Positions 1 through 4,029 are shown, counted from the first letter of the stretch. The stretch is 6,385 nt of DNA from Candidatus Campbellbacteria bacterium CG22_combo_CG10-13_8_21_14_all_36_13 (GCA_002771585.1 PCTT01000028.1:1-6385), one strand, 5' to 3'. Made by a program: numbers and translations. The notes: generated by a model not told the origin, from the sequence alone.

Positions 1-70
1 CCCTCGGCAGGAATCGAACCTACATCGACCCCTTAGGACGGGGTTGTTCTATCCATTGAACTACGAGGGC
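1..70 (-). tRNA. tRNA-Arg (anticodon CCT), 3' end cut by window edge
   Basis: Read on the minus strand this is a cloverleaf: acceptor GCCCTCG with CGAGGG visible at the 3' side, D arm GTTC/GAAC, anticodon stem ACCCC/GGGGT with 7-nt loop GTCCTAA, a 4-nt variable loop, and T arm GTAGG-TTCGATT-CCTGC. The anticodon CCT (window 37-35) reads the arginine codon AGG. Base 72 of the acceptor, the discriminator and any CCA lie outside the window, so whether CCA is encoded cannot be seen. A promoter-like extended -10 lies 15 nt upstream (85-93), after the terminator of the preceding glutaredoxin gene, so the tRNA probably has its own transcript. Confidence 0.95.
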
Positions 71-84
71 TTTTGGATAAAACT

Positions 85-93
85 ACTATACCA
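85..93 (-). promoter_or_regulatory. Extended -10 element of tRNA-Arg
   Basis: On the minus strand the sequence is TGGTATAGT, an extended -10 (TGn followed by TATAGT). A start about 7 nt downstream would give a leader of roughly 8 nt before the mature tRNA 5' end. No convincing -35 is visible, since the upstream DNA is the glutaredoxin terminator. The same TGGTATAnT core occurs at 401-409 and 451-459. Confidence 0.5.
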
Positions 94-94
94 C

Positions 95-119
95 AAAACA
101 AAAAACGGCCATACGGCCG
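95..119 (-). terminator. Rho-independent terminator after glutaredoxin gene
   Basis: A GC-rich hairpin CGGCC-atac-GGCCG (106-110/115-119) is followed on the minus strand by a T tract, GTTTTTTGTTTTG. The outer A/T tracts (AAAACAAA against TTTGTTTT) can extend the stem. It begins about 10 nt after the glutaredoxin stop codon and separates that gene from tRNA-Arg. Confidence 0.85.
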
Positions 120-129
120 AAATTTGTTT

Positions 130-366
130 TTATATCCCAAGCAATTCTGAAAGTTTGTTTTGTTCAAAACCAACCATCATTTGATCTCCAACAACTATAA
201 CCGGAACTCCCATTTGCCCAGTCCTTTCGATCATTTCTTGTCTTTTTGCTACGTCTACTGATACGTCGTAATCCGTAAACGGTATATTTTTCTCTGTCAA
301 AAAGTCTTTTGTCATGTGACAGTAATGACAAGTTGGTGTTGAGTAAATTTCTACTTTTTTATCCAT
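130..366 (-). CDS. Glutaredoxin-like thiol-disulfide oxidoreductase (YruB/NrdH type)
   Basis: A 78-residue protein that is a single thioredoxin fold. The redox motif C13-H-Y-C16 sits in the TPTCHYC context after the first beta strand. The cis-proline loop GVPVIVVG has V54-P55, and the C-terminal GF(E)QNKLSELL segment (66-76) is typical of the small YruB-family glutaredoxins and NrdH redoxins. Such cytoplasmic proteins reduce disulfides, for example in ribonucleotide reductase, but the partner cannot be told from this window. Length is normal for the family. The ATG at 366 is chosen because the strand beginning KKVEIY follows at once. There is no clear Shine-Dalgarno. Two TATAAT boxes lie upstream: TGGTATAAT (401-409) and a second at 377-382, which would leave a leader of only a few nt. 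The gene ends in a good terminator and is divergent from the small TM gene. Confidence 0.93.
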   Translation of the reverse strand: MDKKVEIYSTPTCHYCHMTKDFLTEKNIPFTDYDVSVDVAKRQEMIERTGQMGVPVIVVGDQMMVGFEQNKLSELLGI

Positions 367-400
367 AAAATCTTAGATTATATCTTCTAATAGTCCAACA

Positions 401-409
401 ATTATACCA
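401..409 (-). promoter_or_regulatory. Extended -10 of glutaredoxin gene
   Basis: On the minus strand the sequence is TGGTATAAT, a perfect -10 with the TGn extension. A weak -35-like TTGCTT lies 16 nt upstream (423-428). A start near 394 gives a leader of about 28 nt. A second TATAAT at 377-382 lies 10 nt from the ATG and could give an almost leaderless transcript, so the start site is ambiguous. Confidence 0.55.
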
Positions 410-450
410 ACTAATTATTAGTAAGCAAATCTAGGCATTTATTAATATTT

Positions 451-459
451 TGGTATACT
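451..459 (+). promoter_or_regulatory. Extended -10 of small TM gene, leaderless arrangement
   Basis: TGGTATACT at 451-459 is an extended -10. The ATG at 467 lies 7 nt after the last base of the hexamer, exactly where transcription would be expected to start, so the mRNA probably begins at or within a base or two of its initiation codon. There is no purine-rich ribosome-binding site and no recognisable -35. Confidence 0.6.
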
Positions 460-466
460 ATTGTGC

Positions 467-757
467 ATGGACCCAGATCTTGAAATAGCGCGTACGGTTA
501 AAGAGAACCGTCGTTTAATAGAAGAAAACAATAAAATGCTAAAAAAAATTAGTCGCTATATGGTGGCTAATGTTTGGATAAAGGTTGCTTATTGGGTCAT
601 TATTCTTGGTTCAGCTTTTGGTGTGTATTATTTAATACAACCATATCTTGATGCTATAAAAGATGGGGTTGGTCAGGCTCAGGAGGTCGGTACTAGTGTA
701 AAAGAAGCAACAACACTTAGCGGTGTGCTGGATAGTTTTAAAGATATTTTAAAATAA
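467..757 (+). CDS. Small single-pass membrane protein, unknown function
   Basis: A 96-residue protein from ATG 467. A TTG at 461 in frame would add two residues, but it overlaps the likely transcription start, so the ATG is preferred. I do not recognise a named family. Residues 4-33 are charged and heptad-like (LEIARTVKENRRLIEENNKMLKKI), suggesting a short cytoplasmic coiled coil. Residues 37-57 form one hydrophobic transmembrane segment (YWVIILGSAFGVYYLI), followed by a short QPY motif and an amphipathic tail (60-96) with possible helical character. There is no signal-peptidase site. Similar coiled-coil-plus-TM proteins are, from memory, common conserved hypotheticals in Parcubacteria. The stop codon is only 2 nt before tRNA-Phe, so gene and tRNA may be one transcript cut by RNase P. 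Confidence 0.8.
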   Translation: MDPDLEIARTVKENRRLIEENNKMLKKISRYMVANVWIKVAYWVIILGSAFGVYYLIQPYLDAIKDGVGQAQEVGTSVKEATTLSGVLDSFKDILK

Positions 758-759
758 AT

Positions 760-833
760 GCTTGGGTAGCTCAGTTGGCTAGAGCATTCGCCTGAAGAGC
801 GAAGGGTCGCCGGTTCGAGCCCGGCCCCAAGCA
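760..833 (+). tRNA. tRNA-Phe (anticodon GAA)
   Basis: Complete cloverleaf: acceptor GCTTGGG (760-766) with CCCAAGC (826-832), D arm GCTC/GAGC (769-772/782-785), anticodon stem TTCGC/GCGAA with loop CTGAAGA (792-798; anticodon GAA at 794-796), a 5-nt variable loop, T arm GCCGG-TTCGAGC-CCGGC, and discriminator A833. CCA is not encoded (ACAAG follows), so CCA must be added by a nucleotidyltransferase. The tRNA lies 2 nt after the upstream stop codon. A TAAAAT at 750-755 could act as a private -10, but co-transcription is equally possible. Its last 18 nt are duplicated at 1014-1031. Confidence 0.97.
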
Positions 834-881
834 CAAGAAAAACCGCTTAAAGCGGTTTTTTGCTTGGGGAAGAGAAAGCAA
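816..881 (+). repeat. 66-bp direct repeat, copy 1 (tRNA-Phe 3' end + terminator)
   Basis: Positions 816-881 are identical, base for base by eye, to 1014-1079 (offset 198). The repeat contains the last 18 nt of tRNA-Phe, a 4-nt linker, the terminator hairpin with its T tract, and the first 20 nt of the following segment (862-881). Bases immediately outside (815 T against 1013 C; 882 G against 1080 A) differ, so the ends are sharp. Confidence 0.95.
838..861 (+). terminator. Rho-independent terminator of tRNA-Phe
   Basis: AAAAACCGCTT (838-848) and AAGCGGTTTTT (850-860) are perfect inverted repeats followed by another T, giving a stable CCGCTT/AAGCGG core and a T6 tract. It begins 4 nt after the tRNA discriminator base. 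The flanking sequences CCCCAAGCA (825-833) and TGCTTGGGG (861-869) are also complementary, so read-through RNA could form a longer hairpin that takes up the 3' strand of the tRNA acceptor stem. Confidence 0.88.
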
Positions 882-1013
882 GCTGCTTTGCTTTCTCTAG
901 GGCTCGAAAGCCGGAGCCATGTCTGATTCGCCCGATGGCGAAGAAGACAGGCGAGGCCGGGCAGGAAGTTCTTAGCGATCCGCCAGCTGGCGGAGAGCTT
1001 AGAAACTTGACGC
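882..1013. other. GC-rich, hairpin-dense insert between the direct repeats
   Basis: No credible gene is present. GC is 39/60 at 901-960 and 36/60 at 961-1020, against about 35% in nearby coding DNA. Inverted repeats in order: AGAGAAAGCAA/TTGCTTTCTCT (871-881/888-898, starting inside repeat copy 1); GGCTC/GAGCC (901-905/914-918); GTCT-GA-TTCGCC-CGAT-GGCGAA-GA-AGAC (921-948); GCCGGGC (956-962), complementary to GCCCGGC in the next tRNA fragment (1017-1023); and a long imperfect hairpin 966-1008 centred on the perfect palindrome TCCGCCAGCTGGCGGA (979-994). Open reading frames here on either strand are antisense or shadow frames of tRNA and palindromes. The block could be a small palindromic mobile element or a structured RNA. 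Confidence 0.7.
979..994. repeat. 16-bp perfect palindrome
   Basis: TCCGCCAGCTGGCGGA is its own reverse complement. It forms the tip of a longer imperfect hairpin (966-1008) whose lower stem is AAGTT/AACTT and TAGC/GCTTA-like pairing, interrupted by GA/GA. From memory, palindromes of this type are widely dispersed in Parcubacteria-like genomes. Confidence 0.85.
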
Positions 1014-1079
1014 CGAGCCCGGCCCCAAGCACAAGAAAAACCGCTTAAAGCGGTTTTTTGCTTGGGGAAGAGAAAGCAA
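1014..1079 (+). repeat. 66-bp direct repeat, copy 2 (partial tRNA-Phe + terminator)
   Basis: Identical to 816-881. It starts in the T loop, so only the final 18 nt of the tRNA (1014-1031, ending CCCAAGCA) are present. The 5' half of the T arm (GCCGG) is missing, and this copy is not a functional tRNA. It carries a full copy of the terminator. Confidence 0.95.
1036..1059 (+). terminator. Second copy of the tRNA-Phe terminator
   Basis: Exact duplicate of the hairpin and T tract at 838-861. It has no gene of its own and is part of the 66-bp duplication, unless the 862-1031 segment is itself transcribed as an RNA. Confidence 0.8.
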
Positions 1080-1187
1080 ACTTCTTCCTGCCTACCGGTA
1101 GGCAGGGAGCCACGTCTTCGTGAAGCGAAGGCGTGTGAGTCTGGGTGAGAAGCGAATACTTGAAGCTTCGCAAGACCTTCTTCTAAC
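1080..1187. other. Hairpin-rich intergenic DNA, no gene seen
   Basis: After repeat copy 2 comes a perfect 20-bp palindrome (1087-1106), then CACGTCTTCG-TGAAG-CGAAGGCGTG (1111-1135; 10-bp stem with one T-G pair), then GCGAA/TTCGC (1152-1156/1167-1171). The phrase GGAGCCAYGTCT occurs here (1107-1118) and in the insert (913-924), hinting that the two blocks derive from related elements. A minus-strand open frame of 136 codons spans 779-1189, but it runs antisense through tRNA-Phe and both repeats and is not a gene. Confidence 0.6.
1087..1106. repeat. 20-bp perfect palindrome (CCTGCCTACC half-site)
   Basis: CCTGCCTACCGGTAGGCAGG is a perfect palindrome. A diverged relative, CCTGC-TTGC-GGTAGGCAGG, lies at 3884-3902 in the valS-prsW spacer with the same right half GGTAGGCAGG, so this is an interspersed repeat family and not a local accident. 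Confidence 0.85.
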
Positions 1188-1213
1188 AAATATTACGATA
1201 TATCGTAATATTT
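1188..1213. repeat. 26-bp perfect AT-rich palindrome
   Basis: AAATATTACGATA (1188-1200) is followed directly by its reverse complement TATCGTAATATTT (1201-1213), with no loop. Unlike the neighbouring GC-rich hairpins it is AT-rich, like a dimeric-regulator operator or a mobile-element end. A 23-codon ATG frame starts at 1214, but nothing supports it as a gene. Confidence 0.85.
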
Positions 1214-1281
1214 ATGAAAAGATTTACAGAGTACTCCTGTATATGTTGGTTAGGCAAGATTGAGGCCGTTCAAAATGTATT

Positions 1282-2517
1282 TTAAATACTATACTTTTGG
1301 TTTAGAATTGATCTTGTCTGTGGTCCAACATATCCAGTAGGGTTTATGTTGTTTATTTTTTGAAATTCTTTTACCGACTCAAGTGTGCAAAAACCAAATA
1401 GTCCAGTTACTGGACAAATTTTTACACTCTTGTTTTTTGGCGGATATAAGTTCTCTTTAATTAATGCTATTTGAAGAAATAGAGTGCTGTCATTATTGTT
1501 TGTTCCATATTCAAGATCTTTTTCCCATAAATATGGTAGCAAAGTGGTGTCAGCAAGTATTGTCTGTGAGTCTTCTTTTTTATTTTCAAAAAAATCAATA
1601 ATACCTTTATACGTTTGGTACGCAGCTTCTTTTAAAATTAAAGATCTTGTTTTTAAATTTCTAAATTGTGGTTCATATATATAGCCGTATTCTATTAATG
1701 CGCTAACCGCATCAAGTGTATTTTTTGAACCAATTGCAATTAATTCTTGGTCTTCAACCACACCCACAGACTCTTTCCCAAGGTCGCTTATTGGTAGTCT
1801 TGTATTAATTCTTTTTAAAAGAAAAGATCCAAATTCTTTACTGGTTTTACCATTAGAATACTGTGAATCTGGAACATAAATTGAAAATCCAGTATATTTT
1901 CCGACCACATTATGTTTTCTACCTGGATAGTCATTAAAATGAATATGTATCACTATGTCAATTTTATTTTCATTTGCCCATCTATTTATACCGTATAATT
2001 TTATTGCCGTTTCGTTTGGTGCAAAATTATGCTCTACTCCGTTGATCGACTCAATCCATCCTTGCTCTATTGCAGAGTTCATAACTTTTCCATGCTTATC
2101 TCGAAAGGCAACGATACTTTCTCTTTCGTTTATGAAGTAATTTGAAAAAACAGGTAAATAGCCGGTTTTGTCTTGTGTTATCATCGCATTGAAATTTGTG
2201 TTATCTCTTAGGAATTCATACAAATATGTTGCGAGTTCTATATTTAAATCAGTTTCTTTAATAGAACCAAATTGCGTACCCCAAGAGTCTTTGTCGTGGC
2301 CCGGAACAATCAGTATGTTTATAGGTCTTGTACCATACAGATTATTATATGCATATTCTTTACGCAGATCATTTGCTGATACTTTTTGATGAAATATAGA
2401 AACTGATGCAACAAGCCATTTTTTAGCATTTTTAATATTTGTTTCTGATGGTATGTTTAGTACAAATATAGAAAATAATATTAATGATATAAATATAAAA
2501 ACTGTTTTTCTGTTCAT
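1282..2517 (-). CDS. N-acetylmuramoyl-L-alanine amidase (Amidase_3) with peptidoglycan-binding domain
   Basis: A 411-residue zinc amidase that would cleave the amide bond between N-acetylmuramic acid and L-alanine of the stem peptide. An N-terminal hydrophobic stretch (5-21) with basic NRK before it and no obvious cleavage box suggests an uncleaved signal anchor. Catalytic domain, about 66-312: H74 in VPGHD and E88 in KETDLN are zinc ligands one and two; H193 in HIHFND corresponds to the family SxHxN ligand; E276 in IEYG is the catalytic glutamate. The C-terminal region, about 343-408, is a PG_binding_1 domain (GLFGFCTLESVKEFQ, TGYVGPQTR). The E88-H193 distance (105 residues) is longer than usual. 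The extra segment, about 118-168, is charged and seems a lineage insert. C368 and C377 in the binding domain could form a disulfide. Its -10 (2524-2529) lies 6 nt from the ATG. Confidence 0.93.
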   Translation of the reverse strand: MNRKTVFIFISLILFSIFVLNIPSETNIKNAKKWLVASVSIFHQKVSANDLRKEYAYNNLYGTRPINILIVPGHDKDSWGTQFGSIKETDLNIELATYLYEFLRDNTNFNAMITQDKTGYLPVFSNYFINERESIVAFRDKHGKVMNSAIEQGWIESINGVEHNFAPNETAIKLYGINRWANENKIDIVIHIHFNDYPGRKHNVVGKYTGFSIYVPDSQYSNGKTSKEFGSFLLKRINTRLPISDLGKESVGVVEDQELIAIGSKNTLDAVSALIEYGYIYEPQFRNLKTRSLILKEAAYQTYKGIIDFFENKKEDSQTILADTTLLPYLWEKDLEYGTNNNDSTLFLQIALIKENLYPPKNKSVKICPVTGLFGFCTLESVKEFQKINNINPTGYVGPQTRSILNQKYSI

Positions 2518-2523
2518 TTTTAT

Positions 2524-2529
2524 ATTTTA
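2524..2529 (-). promoter_or_regulatory. -10 of amidase gene, leaderless arrangement
   Basis: On the minus strand the sequence is TAAAAT, followed by 6 nt (ATAAAA) and the ATG. The expected transcription start falls on or beside the initiation codon. There is no Shine-Dalgarno. The element directly follows the Hsp20 terminator, which supports an independent promoter. Confidence 0.5.
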
Positions 2530-2547
2530 CAGTAATAAGAAGAATAA

Positions 2548-2575
2548 AAAAACCACCCAATTTAAGGTGGTTTTT
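2548..2575 (-). terminator. Rho-independent terminator after hsp20
   Basis: AAAAACCACC (2548-2557) and GGTGGTTTTT (2566-2575) are inverted repeats with an 8-nt loop. On the minus strand the hairpin is followed by seven T. It starts about 8 nt after the Hsp20 stop and ends the prsW-hsp20 unit. It is nearly symmetric and could work in both directions, but no plus-strand gene points at it. Confidence 0.88.
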
Positions 2576-2582
2576 GTATTTA

Positions 2583-3047
2583 CTATCTAGATTGAACTTT
2601 TATTTTCATCTTCTTTTCTCTGTCAATTTTGGGCATTTTTATTATCAATAATCCGTGATTTTCCAAAGCCTCAGCTTCCTCCGTTTCAACTTCTTGTGGA
2701 AGTGTAATTGTTCTTGCAAAATCACCCCAATATAGTTCTTGAGTAAACCAGTCCTCTTGGTTTATGTTTCTTGGTCCTTCACGACGCCCCCTTATGGTTA
2801 CCATTTCTCTTGTGATTGATATATCAAGATCTTCTGGCCTGACACCAGCAACCATGGTCTGAAGAACTATGTGTGTTGGTGTTTGATATACGTCAACAGC
2901 TAGTTGCGCTTCTTCTGGCTCTTCCTGAAGCCAATCTTTTTGCTCGCTTTCTTTTTGTTGATCTAGCAAATCATTTTTTAATGTGTCGTCCTCAACATTT
3001 ACTGATCCAGTTAATCTTTCAAAGAAAGATGGTTTATTTTTTCCCAT
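2583..3047 (-). CDS. Hsp20/alpha-crystallin small heat-shock protein
   Basis: A 154-residue ATP-independent chaperone that would hold unfolding proteins in large oligomers in the cytoplasm. The N-terminal 47 residues are polar and variable, with the usual SFFERL start and an acidic linker (LQEEPEEAQ). The alpha-crystallin domain spans about 48-140: LAVDVYQTPTHIVLQTMVAGV, then DLDISITREMVTIRGRR, the dimerisation loop with FTQELYWGDFARTITLP (101-117), and the hallmark A-x-x-x-x-G-L (A127-L133). The C-terminal tail carries an I-x-V anchor (I149-V151). Length and domain order are normal. It follows prsW by 35 nt without a terminator and has only a weak -10 of its own (TAAATT, 3054-3059), so co-transcription with prsW is likely. 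Confidence 0.95.
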   Translation of the reverse strand: MGKNKPSFFERLTGSVNVEDDTLKNDLLDQQKESEQKDWLQEEPEEAQLAVDVYQTPTHIVLQTMVAGVRPEDLDISITREMVTIRGRREGPRNINQEDWFTQELYWGDFARTITLPQEVETEEAEALENHGLLIIKMPKIDREKKMKIKVQSR

Positions 3048-3053
3048 ATATAT

Positions 3054-3059
3054 AATTTA
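3054..3059 (-). promoter_or_regulatory. Weak possible -10 before hsp20
   Basis: TAAATT on the minus strand, 6 nt from the ATG, matches the spacing seen at the other genes but only four of six consensus bases. It may be chance in AT-rich DNA. Confidence 0.2.
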
Positions 3060-3082
3060 GTTAATGAAGTTTTTAAAATTAC

Positions 3083-3766
3083 TTAAGGTCTTAGATGTTT
3101 TGCTTTTTCAAAAAACATAAGCAGAATCCCAACAGAAATCCAAACAAGAAGGAAGATTCCAAATATGTTGCCACCCGTGTTATTCATTATAAGTAAGTTA
3201 AATATTGTGTGCAATACAATAGAAAGGATAAGTCCAACAAAAACAAACTCTTTTTTTACTATTTTCTTGCGATAAAAAGACATTGCCATGAATACACCAA
3301 CTGTTCCAGAGGACAGTATGTGTAATACGGTTGCGCCGATAAATCTCATATTGCCTGTAATAATCGTGTCTGCTATGTGTCCGGCACCGAGTGGTGTGAG
3401 AAGAAATAGTGCATTTTCCATTGCGGCAAAACCAAGTGCTGCGGTAATCATATATATGATAGCATCAATGGGTTCGTTGTTTGCTTTGGTGTGTAGCCCT
3501 GAAAAAAATGCCGCTATATATTTAAACAACTCTTCTGTGGTTGCCCACAAAATTACCAATAGTACTGTATTGCCGATTATATAACCATCAAGAAAGCCCT
3601 CTATTGGGATTACTAAAAGTGTTGATATCATTCCAAGAACAAAAGCCAAAAATAATTTGCTTTTTGGTTCTGGCCTTTTTCTGTCTTCATGAAGCCAAAA
3701 CCAAAGCCACAGTAAAGCTGGTAGTAATCCACCAATCAGTGCCCAAGCTATAGTAGGTATTTCCAT
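3083..3766 (-). CDS. prsW: PrsW-family intramembrane metalloprotease
   Basis: With the ATG at 3766 the protein has 227 residues and about seven or eight transmembrane segments. A TTG start at 3784 would add six residues (MTYNLS), but that stretch contains the TATAAT box, so it is probably promoter and not coding. The family motifs are all present: E78-E79-x-x-K82 in TTEELFKY, E117 in GFAAMEN, H149 in VLHILSSG, and H186 in LHTIFN. These conserved glutamates and histidines mark the PrsW/CAAX-protease-like superfamily. PrsW of Bacillus subtilis cuts the anti-sigma factor RsiW at site 1. No sigma/anti-sigma pair is visible here, so the substrate is unknown. Its linkage to hsp20 fits a role in envelope or protein-folding stress, which is inference. 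Confidence 0.93.
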   Translation of the reverse strand: MEIPTIAWALIGGLLPALLWLWFWLHEDRKRPEPKSKLFLAFVLGMISTLLVIPIEGFLDGYIIGNTVLLVILWATTEELFKYIAAFFSGLHTKANNEPIDAIIYMITAALGFAAMENALFLLTPLGAGHIADTIITGNMRFIGATVLHILSSGTVGVFMAMSFYRKKIVKKEFVFVGLILSIVLHTIFNLLIMNNTGGNIFGIFLLVWISVGILLMFFEKAKHLRP

Positions 3767-3772
3767 ACTTAA

Positions 3773-3778
3773 ATTATA
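3773..3778 (-). promoter_or_regulatory. -10 of prsW, leaderless arrangement
   Basis: On the minus strand a perfect TATAAT is followed by 6 nt (TTAAGT) and the ATG at 3766. This decides the start: the TTG at 3784 lies upstream of the -10 and would not be in the mRNA. No good -35 is seen; the upstream DNA is a 9-nt-period repeat. Confidence 0.6.
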
Positions 3779-3784
3779 AGTCAA

Positions 3785-3827
3785 AAGTCTATAAAGTCGA
3801 AAGTTTATAAAGTTTATAAAGTCACGA
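3785..3827. repeat. Degenerate 9-nt tandem repeat (AAGTNTATA)
   Basis: Units run aagtctata, aagtcga (short), aagtttata, aagtttata, aagtcacga. It is the upstream end of the valS-prsW spacer. Such AAAGTC/TATAAAGTC phrases are, from memory, frequent between genes in Parcubacteria-like genomes. Further down, AGAGCTAA also occurs twice between 3838 and 3860. Confidence 0.7.
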
Positions 3828-3875
3828 AAGACAAATTAGAGCTAATAGATAAGAGCTAAGAGAATTAAAAATTTT

Positions 3876-3909
3876 TCTACCTTCCTGCTTGCGGTAGGCA
3901 GGCGGTAGA
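3876..3909. repeat. Imperfect palindrome related to the 1087-1106 palindrome
   Basis: TCTACC (3876-3881) pairs with GGTAGA (3904-3909), and CCTGC (3884-3888) with GCAGG (3898-3902), enclosing 9 nt. The inner part is a diverged copy of the 20-bp palindrome at 1087-1106. On the minus strand (valS direction) it is followed by AAAAATTTTTAA, so it might double as a weak terminator for valS. Confidence 0.65.
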
Positions 3910-3956
3910 TCTCCCAAAGGGAGACAATTTACAATTTTTCTCCCTTTGGGAGATCT
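3907..3956. repeat. 18-bp inverted repeat with self-complementary arms
   Basis: AGATCTCCCAAAGGGAGA (3907-3924) and TCTCCCTTTGGGAGATCT (3939-3956) are perfect reverse complements around a 14-nt loop. Each arm is itself a hairpin (TCTCCC-AAA-GGGAGA and TCTCCC-TTT-GGGAGA), so either one long stem or two short hairpins can form. The rest of the 264-nt spacer (3957-4029) is AT-rich TTAATTTTTAAT / AATTCTTAATTC phrase DNA with no gene. Confidence 0.85.
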
Positions 3957-4029
3957 CCCGTTGTGGGGATTCAAACAATTTTCAATGTTTTAATTTTTAA
4001 TGTCGTGCGTATTCATAATTCTTAATTCT

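Noticed and set aside
862..1031. tmRNA or a second functional tRNA, because of the tRNA-like ends
   Set aside because: No T arm with a TTC loop can form (the 5' half GCCGG is missing), and no resume codon or tag peptide reading frame is evident. It is retained only as a possible structured RNA or element.
847..1048. Short frames of about 60 codons on both strands in the GC-rich insert
   Set aside because: They are produced by palindromic GC-rich DNA, have no initiation signals and no protein-like composition.
871..1171. CRISPR-like array from repeated hairpins
   Set aside because: There are only two 66-bp direct repeats, one 132-bp spacer, no regular spacing and no cas genes.
779..1189. Minus-strand 136-codon open frame across tRNA-Phe and both repeats
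   Set aside because: It is antisense to the tRNA, repeats its own peptide only because the 66-bp DNA repeat is duplicated, starts with TTG without a promoter, and has no recognisable domain. Frames of this kind opposite tRNAs are classic spurious ORFs.
1214..1285. 23-codon plus-strand frame after the AT palindrome
   Set aside because: It is too short, without a ribosome-binding site or domain, and it overlaps the 3' end of the amidase gene. Mentioned only as context for the palindrome.
3766..3784. TTG start giving six extra N-terminal residues for PrsW
   Set aside because: The added stretch contains the TATAAT element 6 nt before the ATG, and the ATG start leads straight into the first transmembrane segment.
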